NCBI RefSeq assembly: GCF_002443155.1
Contig: NZ_CP023667.1
Location: 3,162,001-3,226,000 of the forward strand
DNA: 64,000 nucleotides
Direction: 5' to 3'
Origin: Alcaligenes faecalis
Lineage (GTDB): Bacteria > Pseudomonadota > Gammaproteobacteria > Burkholderiales > Burkholderiaceae_B
Part shown: positions 28,985 through 36,978 of the stretch, piece after piece
How the letters are laid out: the number at the start of each line of letters is the position of its first letter
How positions within the stretch are numbered: the stretch's first letter is position 1
Translations under genes and position numbers: made by a program
The notes under the pieces: model-generated
Told to the model about the DNA's origin: nothing
What the model saw: the letters and a program-made list of their open reading frames with translations, nothing else
The model's database searches: none

Positions 28985-30829
28985 ATGACACTACTGTCCA
29001 TCAGACCTTTGATGGTCGCCCTGGCGGGCGCCCTGCCTTTGATCGCCACGGCCCAAACTGCCCCTGTCGCCAAACTGGATCAAATTGTTGTTACCCCTAG
29101 CCGCATGGCTCAGCCACTGAAAAACGTGGTGGGTGACGTGACGGTGATTGATCAGGAAACCTTGCAGAAAGCAGGTCAAAGCAGTGTGGCCGAAATTTTG
29201 CAGCGTCAGCCTGGGGTGGAGATTTACAGCAGTGGGGGCCCGCAGACTACAACGGGCATTTACCTGCGCGGTACCAATCCACAACATACCCGCGTCATGA
29301 TCGACGGGATGCGCATCAACAGCTCCACCAGTGGTTCGGTGAACTGGCAAGCGATTGACCCCGCCCTGATCGAACGCATTGAAATTGTGCGTGGCGCAGG
29401 CAGCAGCCTCTATGGCTCGGATGCCATTGGTGGTGTGGTGAACATCATCACCAAGAAAGGCGGCGGCGACCGTGCCTTGAGCGCATGGGGGAATGTAGGC
29501 CTGGGTTCGCAAGACACCTTCAAAGCCAGCGCCGGTTTTTCAGGTGCGGGCCAAGGCTGGGACTACAGCCTGGCTTCCAGCTACGGCACCAGCGATGGTT
29601 TCAACGCAACCAACCCGCTGTCCTTCAGCTACAACCCGGACAAAAATGGCTACACCCAACACGGACTGAACGGTTCTCTGGGATATGAATGGGCACAAGG
29701 CCAACACCTGGGCCTGACTGCCATCAACAGCTTTATGGATGGTCAATTCGACAACGGCCTGTCCGAACGCCGCACCCCCAGCACGCAAACACGTCAGCAA
29801 GCCTACGGCCTGACCAGCACCAACAAGCTGTCTGAGTTGTGGACCAGCCGCCTGAATGCCTCGCTAAGCAAAGAAACAGTAGAAAACCGTGCCTTTGGCT
29901 CTCGCTATTCCACACTGCAACGCCAATACAGCTGGCAAAACGACCTGACTGTGGCGAAAGGTCATACCGTCTCCTTGCTGGCCGAGCGTCTGGAAGAGCG
30001 CATGACCCACAGCACCGTACACAAGGACGACAAGCGCAACACCAATGCCTTTGCCCTGATTTACCGTGGCGATATCAATCAACATCACCTGCAAGCCAGC
30101 GTGCGTAACGACAATATCAGTGGCTATGGCAACAAGGTAACGGGTGGCTTGGGCTATGACCTGGATATCACCAGCAACTGGACAGTAGGCGTCGCCGCCA
30201 ACACGGGCTTTCGTGCACCTACGTTCGCGGACTTGTACTCGCCATACAACTGGGGCTTCCAAGGCAACCCGGATCTGAAACCGGAAAAATCCCGCAACGT
30301 CGAAGGCCATATCCGCTACACGGACGATACGACTGAGCTGGGCTTGGTGGTCTACCAGAACCGCATCCGCGACATGATCAACCCTTATGTGTGTGACGCC
30401 AACTTCGAGTGCACGACCAGCAACACCGAAAAAGCGCGTATCACCGGCTTGACTTTGACGGCCATGAAGCAACTGGGCGACACCACTTTGAGCGCCAGTG
30501 CTGACTTCACCGACCCAAAAGATAGAAACACCGACAAGCAATTGGTGCGCCGTGCCAAGCAAAACTACAAAGTGGCTGTGGAGCACAAGTTTGGTGAGCT
30601 GAAAACCGGCGCAGAGTACCTGTTCGCCTCCCATCGCTATGAAGATGCGAAGAACGAACAGCGTCTGGGCAGCTACGGCCTGTTGAACCTGACCGCCAGC
30701 TACCCTCTGACCTCCAGTCTGGAGGCCCAACTGCGTTGGAACAATGTGCTCAACAAGGATTACACCTTGGCTCGTGGCTATAACAACGCCGGCTCCAGCG
30801 TGTTCCTGAACTTTGCCTGGCGCATGTAA
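28985..30829 (+). CDS. btuB: TonB-dependent vitamin B12 receptor
   Basis: BtuB brings cobalamin across the outer membrane using TonB energy. The 614-residue precursor has a Sec signal (PLMVALAGALPLIATAQ), the TonB box region DQIVVTPSR, a plug domain (VAEILQRQPGVEIYSSGG, YLRGTNPQHTRVMIDG, ERIEIVRGAGSSLYGSDAIG), and a 22-strand barrel ending in NFAWRM with the terminal aromatic pattern. ATG 28985 has an AGGA ribosome binding site. It sits below a cobalamin riboswitch and 71 bases before a BtuF-like gene. Taken with the riboswitch, B12 specificity is well supported. Confidence 0.93.
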   Translation: MTLLSIRPLMVALAGALPLIATAQTAPVAKLDQIVVTPSRMAQPLKNVVGDVTVIDQETLQKAGQSSVAEILQRQPGVEIYSSGGPQTTTGIYLRGTNPQHTRVMIDGMRINSSTSGSVNWQAIDPALIERIEIVRGAGSSLYGSDAIGGVVNIITKKGGGDRALSAWGNVGLGSQDTFKASAGFSGAGQGWDYSLASSYGTSDGFNATNPLSFSYNPDKNGYTQHGLNGSLGYEWAQGQHLGLTAINSFMDGQFDNGLSERRTPSTQTRQQAYGLTSTNKLSELWTSRLNASLSKETVENRAFGSRYSTLQRQYSWQNDLTVAKGHTVSLLAERLEERMTHSTVHKDDKRNTNAFALIYRGDINQHHLQASVRNDNISGYGNKVTGGLGYDLDITSNWTVGVAANTGFRAPTFADLYSPYNWGFQGNPDLKPEKSRNVEGHIRYTDDTTELGLVVYQNRIRDMINPYVCDANFECTTSNTEKARITGLTLTAMKQLGDTTLSASADFTDPKDRNTDKQLVRRAKQNYKVAVEHKFGELKTGAEYLFASHRYEDAKNEQRLGSYGLLNLTASYPLTSSLEAQLRWNNVLNKDYTLARGYNNAGSSVFLNFAWRM

Positions 30830-30856
30830 TCAGTAAAATCAGCTTTGCTTGATTCT

Positions 30857-30883
30857 GGCGCGGATCTGCACAAGAGCCGCGCC
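30857..30883 (+). terminator. G+C-rich hairpin after btuB
   Basis: A 7-base stem GGCGCGG / CCGCGCC with a 13-base loop follows the btuB stop by 27 bases. It lacks a T-run, so it may only attenuate or stabilise the transcript before the BtuF-like gene. Confidence 0.4.
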
Positions 30884-30900
30884 ATTTACTTAAATGGCGC

Positions 30901-31989
30901 ATGATGCCCTCTTTGCCTGCGACTTATCGTCTTCAGCACCCGACGCGCTCTGTCTGGAGCGGATTGGGGCTATGGGGTTTGCATTCCCTGTGCGTCCTGC
31001 TTTGGGGATTTCCTATCCTGACGCAAGCGCAGGAGCAAGACCCGCTGCTGTCACAGGCGCAGACTCAAGCACAGCCCGAGACACAGACACAGACACAGAC
31101 ACAGACACAGACACAGACAAGCACAGAGCAAAGCACTCAAGAAGTACAGAGCAAGCAGCAAGATAAAACAATACAAAAAGCCGCGACAGAGCAAGCAGTC
31201 CAATCCCCACAAACCATTGCTCCAGCACGCGCGATTAGTCTTGCCCCTCACATCACTGAGATCCTGTTTGCCGCCGGTGCTCAAGATCACTTGATCGCCG
31301 TGGACAGTTCCAGCGACTACCCTTCAGCTGCCAAGGAGCTGCCCCGCATTGGGGACGCCTTGCGCGTGAACCCGGAACGGCTTCTGGAGCTAAAGCCTGA
31401 TCAGGTCTGGGCCTGGCAAGCCAACCAGATCGGTCCTGAATTACAGCGCCAGCTACAGCAAACCCATATCAGCCTGATCTTTGCCGCTCCTGAAAAACTG
31501 GACGATATTCCCGCCTTTGTCCGTCTGGCAGGAGACAGCCTGGATACGGCTGAGGTCGCCGTGCCGATGGCTGCTTTGCTGGACAATCAGATTGCCGCCC
31601 TGCGCCAGAACAGCCGCTTGGGCGAGACTGTCAGCGTGTTTCTGGAAATCGGCTCTGAGCCTTTGTACACCTTGGCGCGCGATCCTCTGATTCAAGATGT
31701 GCTGAACACCTGCAAGGCGCAGAACATTTATGCTCGCCATGCTGCCGTCGCCCCCACCATCAGCCTGGAAGACGTGCTGCACAAGCGCCCGCAAGTGGTC
31801 ATCATGGCCTACCGTGACCCGGCCCAACTGCGCGCACGCCATCTGTTCTGGGAAAAGCATCTGGGGCTAAGTCCCCACGCCTTGCTGAACCTGAACCCGG
31901 ATGCGCTGTACCGCCCCGGCCCCAGGCTGATAGAGGCTACTCGCGAACTATGCGAGCAACTGGATCGCTATCGAGCCCAGGTATCCTGA
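30901..31989 (+). CDS. btuF: BtuF-like cobalamin (ABC) substrate-binding protein
   Basis: This 362-residue protein carries a periplasmic-binding-protein fold of the BtuF/FecB class: RAISLAPHITEILFAAGAQD, YPSAAKELPRIGDALRVNPE and LELKPDQVWAW. A long N-terminus contains a hydrophobic signal (LCVLLWGFPILTQAQ). It is followed by a low-complexity linker of alternating Gln-Thr encoded by a 6-base tandem repeat, then a Gln/Lys/Glu-rich stretch to about residue 108. Such a linker is unusual in BtuF. ATG 30901 has no good ribosome binding site, suggesting coupling to btuB. The partner permease and ATPase (BtuC, BtuD) are not in the window. Confidence 0.85.
   Translation: MMPSLPATYRLQHPTRSVWSGLGLWGLHSLCVLLWGFPILTQAQEQDPLLSQAQTQAQPETQTQTQTQTQTQTSTEQSTQEVQSKQQDKTIQKAATEQAVQSPQTIAPARAISLAPHITEILFAAGAQDHLIAVDSSSDYPSAAKELPRIGDALRVNPERLLELKPDQVWAWQANQIGPELQRQLQQTHISLIFAAPEKLDDIPAFVRLAGDSLDTAEVAVPMAALLDNQIAALRQNSRLGETVSVFLEIGSEPLYTLARDPLIQDVLNTCKAQNIYARHAAVAPTISLEDVLHKRPQVVIMAYRDPAQLRARHLFWEKHLGLSPHALLNLNPDALYRPGPRLIEATRELCEQLDRYRAQVS
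31081..31119 (+). repeat. Hexanucleotide tandem repeat (ACACAG)n in btuF
   Basis: Six full ACACAG units plus a partial one encode a Gln-Thr run in the linker after the signal peptide. Because the unit is 6 bases, gain or loss changes linker length but not frame. Confidence 0.95.
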
Positions 31990-32007
31990 GCGGTTTTCTA
32001 CTTCGGC

Positions 32008-34431
32008 TTAGAACTGATACTTCACCGCCAGCATCATGTTGCGCGGTTCGCCCCAGGTATAGGTGCTGTACCAGGAGAACATGGAGTAATAGCGCTTGTC
32101 GAACAGGTTATTGACGGTGAAGGTGGCCGACAAATTCTTGTTGAAGCGATAACGCGCCATCGCATCCACCAGCCAGTAGCCCGAGACCGTATGCTGCACC
32201 TTACCCGGCGATCCGGGGCGGCTGACGTCCCCCCAGGTCTTGCTTTGCCAACGTGCACCGCCACCCAGAGTCAGACCATTCAGATCACCCTCGAAATCGT
32301 AGGTGGTGTAGATATTGAACTGATGCTCGGGCGATAAGGTCGACACCTTTTCACCATCGCGGCGCGACAGCTTGTAGGCATAGCCTGCGTGCATCTGCCA
32401 TTGCGGTGTCAGCTGACCAGCCACTTCCAGTTCTACGCCATGCGTGCGCACACCTTGAGTCGCCTCGTAAGCGATACCACCCGATGGAGTACGACCACCT
32501 GTTTCCTTGCCAAAGTTATCCTGACGCAGCTCAAAATAAGCCAGGCTGGACGTCAAGCGGCCACCCATGAATTCACCTTTGACACCCACCTCGTAGTTAT
32601 CGCCGCGCAAGGGGTCCAGAGTACGGCCGCCCTCGTCTTGCAGGTCTTGAGGCTGGAAGATATTGGTGTAGCTGGCATAGACCGAGAAGTTGTCGTTCAG
32701 GTCGTACACGGCTCCAACGTAAGGCACCCATACGCCCGTCTCACGCATATCCATCTTGTTGTAGTTGGCGTAGCGGGTACCCAGCAGCAGCTTCAAATCG
32801 TCACGCAGGTTCAGGCGCGTACTGACGTACAAGCCATTTTCTCGTGTTACTTCACGATCATCGCCCAGATGCTGCCAGTTCATGCGCGGCCAACGGCCAT
32901 CCCAATCGTAGTAATTCGCGACATCGGTATTGCTGTTTTCACCATAAGACGCATTGGTCCAGCGACGACGCGATACGCCGCCCCCGACAACCAGCTCATG
33001 CTCGCGCCCGAACAACTCAAAGGGGCCGGTCGCATAGAAGTCCGCCGTATTGGAGACCGTCTTGCCCACGTAGCGCCCGGACCATAAGGAGGTGCCTTTG
33101 CCCGTCAAAGGATCGGGATTACCGGCAGCTACCGCCGCCAACTCGGAGTCATAACCATTGATCAGATGATTGAGCTGCACCTTGGCCATCCAGCCGCTGT
33201 CGAACTCATGCTCCAAAGTGGCAAAAGCCGAGCGGGTGTACTGATTCCAGCGACTCCAGCGCGTACCGTTATTAAAGGAGCGGTCCATATCGTTGAAGTT
33301 GCCTTGCGCGTCATAAATCGGGATGCCGCCCCAGGTCGAGCCTTTGGGGTCGTTGTCCTGCAAGTCCGCCCCCAGGGTCAGGCGGGTATCCGGTGTCAGG
33401 TCGGCTTCCACAATGCCGTACAGCACCAAAGTCTGACGCTGGTAATGGTCCAGCTGGCTTTTCTTGTCCTGATAAGCGCCGACCATACGGCCACGTATGG
33501 AGCCTGTCTCGTTCAAGGGGCCGGAGAAATCCACCTCACCACGATAGTTATCCCAGGTACCTGCGCCCGCACTGGCGTGTCCTTGAAACTCTGGCGTTGG
33601 CTTTTTACGAATCATATTGATTGTGGCGCCAGGGTTGCCACTGCCGGTCAACAGACCGGAGGCCCCTTTCAAGACTTCAACGCGGTCGTAAATTGCCATA
33701 TCGCTGAGCGTATTACCGGCGGAGTAAGGCGAATCCCGCAAGGTGGGGATACCGTCGTACTGGAAGTTCTTGATATCGAAGCCACGAGCCTCGTAGGCGG
33801 TACGTTCGCTGTCGTAAGTAATGATGCTGACGCCCGGCGTATGGCGCACCACATCATCAATACTGGTCAGATTGAAGTCGTCCATCTTCTTGCGGGTGGT
33901 CACGCTGATGGCCTGCGGTGTCTGACGTGGCGTCAGGCGCAAACGGGTTGCCGTGGCAATCGTGCCCGCCGCATACGTGCCTGAACCTTCGGTGATATCG
34001 CCCAGCGCATTACGGCGTACTTCAATACTGGCCAACGACTGCACACCAGCGTCATCAGCCAAAGCACCGCTATCGGGCACGGCAATCAAGACATAGCCCT
34101 GATCCCGGCTTTGAACCTGAAACGGCTGCCCGGCCAACAAGGCGGCAAAGCCCTCCTGCACGGAATACTGACCCTGCAAGCGCGGAGCGCGCAGGCCTTG
34201 CAATCGGGAGGAATCCATCACCAGCGCTACCCCGGCCTGTTGAGCGAACTGGCTCAAGCGGTTGGCCAGATCCCCGGCTTCCAGCGCATAGGCTTGGGTC
34301 GTCTGGGCCGAGGCCGGTGCCACATTCAGCATCAAGGCCCCCACAAAGGCCAAGCCCAGCAGGCGGCGGCAGGTATTGGGCATGAACGTCGTCTTCACAA
34401 GCGCCAAAGGCGGCGCACTCTTCGGGACCAT
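32008..34431 (-). CDS. TonB-dependent ferric-siderophore receptor with STN signalling domain
   Basis: An 807-residue outer-membrane receptor of the FpvA/FhuE class. After a signal (LLGLAFVGALMLNVAPASAQ) comes an STN domain (LEAGDLANRLSQFAQQAGVAL, GQYSVQEGFAALLAG), the part that talks to an anti-sigma factor. The plug (TPRQTPQAISVTTRKKMDDFN, DRVEVLKGASGLLTGSGNPG) and barrel follow, ending in MMLAVKYQF with a C-terminal Phe. ATG 34431 has a strong GAAGGAGA ribosome binding site. It lies 63 bases after fecR and fecI on the same strand, the standard layout for cell-surface signalling. Siderophore specificity is not readable. A hydroxamate or mixed-type siderophore is typical for the family. Confidence 0.92.
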   Translation of the reverse strand: MVPKSAPPLALVKTTFMPNTCRRLLGLAFVGALMLNVAPASAQTTQAYALEAGDLANRLSQFAQQAGVALVMDSSRLQGLRAPRLQGQYSVQEGFAALLAGQPFQVQSRDQGYVLIAVPDSGALADDAGVQSLASIEVRRNALGDITEGSGTYAAGTIATATRLRLTPRQTPQAISVTTRKKMDDFNLTSIDDVVRHTPGVSIITYDSERTAYEARGFDIKNFQYDGIPTLRDSPYSAGNTLSDMAIYDRVEVLKGASGLLTGSGNPGATINMIRKKPTPEFQGHASAGAGTWDNYRGEVDFSGPLNETGSIRGRMVGAYQDKKSQLDHYQRQTLVLYGIVEADLTPDTRLTLGADLQDNDPKGSTWGGIPIYDAQGNFNDMDRSFNNGTRWSRWNQYTRSAFATLEHEFDSGWMAKVQLNHLINGYDSELAAVAAGNPDPLTGKGTSLWSGRYVGKTVSNTADFYATGPFELFGREHELVVGGGVSRRRWTNASYGENSNTDVANYYDWDGRWPRMNWQHLGDDREVTRENGLYVSTRLNLRDDLKLLLGTRYANYNKMDMRETGVWVPYVGAVYDLNDNFSVYASYTNIFQPQDLQDEGGRTLDPLRGDNYEVGVKGEFMGGRLTSSLAYFELRQDNFGKETGGRTPSGGIAYEATQGVRTHGVELEVAGQLTPQWQMHAGYAYKLSRRDGEKVSTLSPEHQFNIYTTYDFEGDLNGLTLGGGARWQSKTWGDVSRPGSPGKVQHTVSGYWLVDAMARYRFNKNLSATFTVNNLFDKRYYSMFSWYSTYTWGEPRNMMLAVKYQF

Positions 34432-34494
34432 GAAATCTCTCCTTCTTTGGCAAGGTCTATCCGTTAAAGACGCACGAGCCCAAAAAAGCGGCAA

Positions 34495-35472
34495 TCAAGG
34501 CCTGAAATTAATCATCAATCCTTCATCTGGCGTGTTCTGCACCTGCAAGCGGGGATACAAATCTTTCAGCAAAGCCAGAGCCGACAAGGGTTTGTCAGCA
34601 GGCAAGACCGCGCTGACCGTCAGCCCCTCCATGCCTTGCGGATTGATCTGTGTTTTGCCGGAATACTGGCGGGTGATCTGCTCCAGAGCCTGTGCCAGAG
34701 GCACATGCTCCAGAAGCAGCTGTCGCTGATCCCAAGTCCGTATGACGCGGTTCACATCGGTCTGAAGATTCGCCCCGAGACCTTGCGCATTAATCTGCAC
34801 CTGATCGCCCGGCTCCAGTTCGCGAGCCGCTTCCGGACCCCGGTTGCGCGGATAAGCCAGCACCCGAGAAGACAGCACCGTCAGCAGTGTGCCTTGCGGC
34901 TGTTCCTGCACAATAAACTCAGTACCCAAGGCTTGCGAGACGGCCTCGCTGCTCAAGACCCGCAAAGGCCGATCCGGCTGCTTGGCCACCACCACTCGGA
35001 CCTGCCCTTCCAGCAGCTCAATATCCCGATACTGCTTGCTATACAAAATCTTGACTTGCGAGGCCCCGGCCAGCTCCAGGCGAGTGCCATCCTCCAGCAC
35101 CACGCTGCGCCATTCTCCGGCAGCGGTGTGTACGGACTGATGAGACCAAGGCAACACAAAGGCCAGAATCGGCAAGATAAACACCACGGCCCAGAGCAGC
35201 AGCATCATGCCCTGACGCCAATCACGCAACAGCTTGGGACGCGCCGACAATCCTGCATCCAGCGCACTGCGGCCAGGGGGGGTATTGGCTTGTACAGCCA
35301 GTTTTCTGACTCTGCCCAAGACCGCTTCCATGCCTACGGCTGCAGCTTCATGACGCGGATCCTGCGCGCGCCAGGCCATGAACTCGGCCTGAGCCTGTTC
35401 GGTGAACTGTTCGGGATCAGACAAGAGCACAACCCATTGGGCCGCCTGTCGCTCTATTTCCTCGCTGGACAT
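34495..35472 (-). CDS. FecR-type anti-sigma / signal-transfer protein
   Basis: A 325-residue inner-membrane regulator. The N-terminus (EEIERQAAQWVVLLSD, FMAWRAQDPRHEAAA) is the cytoplasmic DUF4880 sigma-binding part. One membrane span (MLLLWAVVFILPILAFVLPW) follows at about residue 90. The periplasmic FecR domain (GEWRSVVLEDGTRLELAGAS, ELEPGDQVQINAQG) and a C-terminal STN-like end complete it. ATG 35472, 5 bases after the fecI stop, is preferred to the TTG that overlaps fecI. By family precedent it relays receptor occupancy to the neighbouring sigma factor. Confidence 0.9.
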   Translation of the reverse strand: MSSEEIERQAAQWVVLLSDPEQFTEQAQAEFMAWRAQDPRHEAAAVGMEAVLGRVRKLAVQANTPPGRSALDAGLSARPKLLRDWRQGMMLLLWAVVFILPILAFVLPWSHQSVHTAAGEWRSVVLEDGTRLELAGASQVKILYSKQYRDIELLEGQVRVVVAKQPDRPLRVLSSEAVSQALGTEFIVQEQPQGTLLTVLSSRVLAYPRNRGPEAARELEPGDQVQINAQGLGANLQTDVNRVIRTWDQRQLLLEHVPLAQALEQITRQYSGKTQINPQGMEGLTVSAVLPADKPLSALALLKDLYPRLQVQNTPDEGLMINFRP

Positions 35473-35477
35473 GGGGC

Positions 35478-35990
35478 TCAAGCTGGGATCAAGGTCTGAA
35501 CATGGAGCAAGGCCTGCACCAGATCATTGCGCACGGTGCGTTCGCTGACACCCAGGCGCTTGGCCACGGTGGATTGCGTTTCCCCATCCAAATAGCAGCT
35601 CAGAAACACCATGCGAGCTCGCGCGGGCAGCTCGTCCAGAGCCTGGGCCAACAAGGCCAGCGCTTCCAGGGTTTGGGCGCACTGCTCTGCCGAGGGTGCT
35701 TGTGCCCCTTCGGCCAAGGTCGCCTCCAAGGCTTCCAGATATGCTTGCTCGACAGCCATGCGTCGGCTGCGATCAATTAACAGCCTTCTGGCCGTGGTAG
35801 CCAGAAACGCACGAGGATGACGTAAATGATGAACGGCGCAGGGGGCCAGCAGCAGACGCACAAAAGTGTCCTGAACCAGATCTTCCGCCGTAAAGCTGCA
35901 ATGCAGACGCGCGCGCAACCACCGCAACAACCAGCCACGGTGATCCTGATAGAAATCTCCCATCCCGATGGGCGTTGACGGATAGTCCAT
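35478..35990 (-). CDS. FecI-type ECF sigma factor
   Basis: A 170-residue iron-starvation ECF sigma factor. Region 2 reads FTAEDLVQDTFVRLLLAP and HPRAFLATTARRLLIDRSRR. Region 4 reads LDELPARARMVFLSCYLDGE and TVAKRLGVSERTVRNDLVQALL. ATG 35990 has an AGGG ribosome binding site, better than the GTG five codons upstream. A Fur-box-like sequence lies just upstream. The gene order fecI-fecR-receptor and that box indicate iron-repressed, siderophore-induced control of the receptor. Confidence 0.92.
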   Translation of the reverse strand: MDYPSTPIGMGDFYQDHRGWLLRWLRARLHCSFTAEDLVQDTFVRLLLAPCAVHHLRHPRAFLATTARRLLIDRSRRMAVEQAYLEALEATLAEGAQAPSAEQCAQTLEALALLAQALDELPARARMVFLSCYLDGETQSTVAKRLGVSERTVRNDLVQALLHVQTLIPA

Positions 35991-36007
35991 AGACCCTGAA
36001 CGCACTA

Positions 36008-36026
36008 ATCAATAATCATTCTCATT
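36008..36026 (-). promoter_or_regulatory. Fur box upstream of the FecI-type sigma gene
   Basis: On the minus strand AATGAGAATGATTATTGAT closely matches the Fur consensus (GATAAT-type hexamers). It ends 17 bases before the sigma-factor start, a position suited to iron-dependent repression. Confidence 0.75.
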
Positions 36027-36175
36027 CCAAAATTATGACATGAAAAGACAAGGATTCTGATGGCAAGGGCTGCAAGCGTCGTCTGGCCACGACAGATCAT
36101 CGCCGAAAAGCAGCTAATCGCCCTGCAAGGGCTGTCAAAAACAAAGGGGAAAGGCGTGCGGACTGGAAACAAGAA

Positions 36176-36205
36176 GGCGGGCATCGCTATCAAGCCATGC
36201 CCGCC
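36176..36205 (-). terminator. Terminator downstream of the small helical protein A gene
   Basis: A 9-base stem GGCGGGCAT / ATGCCCGCC is followed on the minus strand by TTCTTGTTT. A second hairpin (GCCCCG / CGGGGC, 36247-36264) lies closer to the gene. Confidence 0.65.
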
Positions 36206-36277
36206 CAACGATCCATGCACAGATCACTCCAACAACGCGAGATTAAGCCCCGAGTTTCCGGGGCATCTGCCAAACCC

Positions 36278-36595
36278 TTACATCACAAAGGAAGGCAGGG
36301 TCAGCACAGCGTGAGTGGGCTGGCAGCGGAAGCCTTCTACATCGTTCAGACGGGCTTTGGCACGACGGGACAGATGCTTGAGGACCTGGCTGCGCTCCAC
36401 GGTAGGCAGTGTGGACAGTGCATTTTCAATGGTGCGACCGGACAGGTCGTTGAGGGCGTAAGCAAACTTGCGGGCACCGTGGGTTTGCAGCAGCTCCAGC
36501 AGGTAGCCTTGGCGCTGGCGGGATGCAGCCAGGCGCAGAGCGTCTTGTAGAGCGTTGTTGTGTGGAGCGGAACGGAACAGGTTGAGGTGGAACAT
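36278..36595 (-). CDS. Small helical protein A, paralogue of the protein at 42545-42886
   Basis: A 105-residue, probably all-helical soluble protein. LLELLQTHGARKFAYALNDL then SGRTIENALSTLPTVERSQV and LKHLSRRAKARL resemble the helical repeats of the MgtE cytoplasmic N domain, but this likeness is only by eye. It is clearly related to the 113-residue protein at 42545-42886 (shared LQ.ALR.A, LL..HG...FA.AL..LS.R, LP...R.QV). The ribosome binding sites also match: both read AGGAGAAT, then 4 bases, then ATG. It stands last in the cation-transporter run, between two terminators, so it is probably its own transcript. Function unknown. Confidence 0.8.
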   Translation of the reverse strand: MFHLNLFRSAPHNNALQDALRLAASRQRQGYLLELLQTHGARKFAYALNDLSGRTIENALSTLPTVERSQVLKHLSRRAKARLNDVEGFRCQPTHAVLTLPSFVM

Positions 36596-36729
36596 AGCAT
36601 TCTCCTTCGGACACGGGGGCCCAGAAAGAGTGCTTACCTCATCAGAGGGGCCCGCTTTGTGGTCCAGCGTCCAATTGACTGGTCATTAAGGAGGCTTGCC
36701 CTTTACAGGAACAAAGCCATAAAGAAGGA

Positions 36730-36849
36730 TCAGGGTCCATTTACTTTTAAACGTGAGTAGTTAAAAAAGAAGGCGCAAGGGTTTTTGCACCAACAGTATT
36801 TTCGCATCTGTGTGTGGGCTTGTCTGCCTGGCATTGGCACACTTTCCAT
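36730..36849 (-). other. Leader block A with possible 39-residue peptide
   Basis: On the minus strand the element GATGCGAAAATACTGTTG (36791-36808) recurs almost exactly at 43271-43288, with CCAATGC 29-30 bases before it in both. The same reading frame gives related peptides in both copies: MESVPMPGRQAHTQMRKYCW here and [20 protein letters not shown] there, aligning without gaps. The A frame runs 36849 to 36730. Ribosome binding sites are poor (AGGG 2 bases from ATG). It may be a translated leader peptide or a structured RNA. I cannot tell which. Confidence 0.45.
36763..36791 (-). terminator. Rho-independent terminator inside leader block A
   Basis: On the minus strand GGTGCAA - AAACCC - TTGCGCC (one G-T pair) is followed by TTCTTTTTT. 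It lies about 190 bases after the ATPase-porin gene and 170 before small protein A. It can end the former or act as an attenuator for the latter. Confidence 0.75.
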
Positions 36850-36978
36850 CACCCTGAAGCCATCAAAAATATACTTAGGGATAAGTGATTTGCTCCCTTA
36901 TCCCCAGACACCTGCCAGCTTTGCGGACCCCCTGGCCTGATACAGGATCAGCCCAAGCGCAGGAATGCAGTGCTTTAT

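Larger units (their letters stand above)
36596..36978. other. Intergenic region with leader block A
   Basis: This 383-base gap between the ATPase-porin gene and small protein A holds three things. A terminator lies at 36763-36791. A block at about 36775-36895 is related to one at 43234-43352. The 5' region of small protein A, 36596-36760, contains a G+C-rich inverted pair (GGGCCCC near 36650 and GGGCCCC near 36615). No tRNA or known riboswitch was recognised. Confidence 0.7.

Noticed and set aside
36060..36314. An 84-codon plus-strand frame between the Fur box and helical protein A
   Set aside because: It overlaps the end of helical protein A and a strong terminator on the other strand, and has no recognisable domain.
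36596..36760. A known Mg2+ riboswitch (M-box type) ahead of helical protein A
   Set aside because: There are G+C-rich inverted segments, but none of the conserved M-box core sequences could be found by eye.
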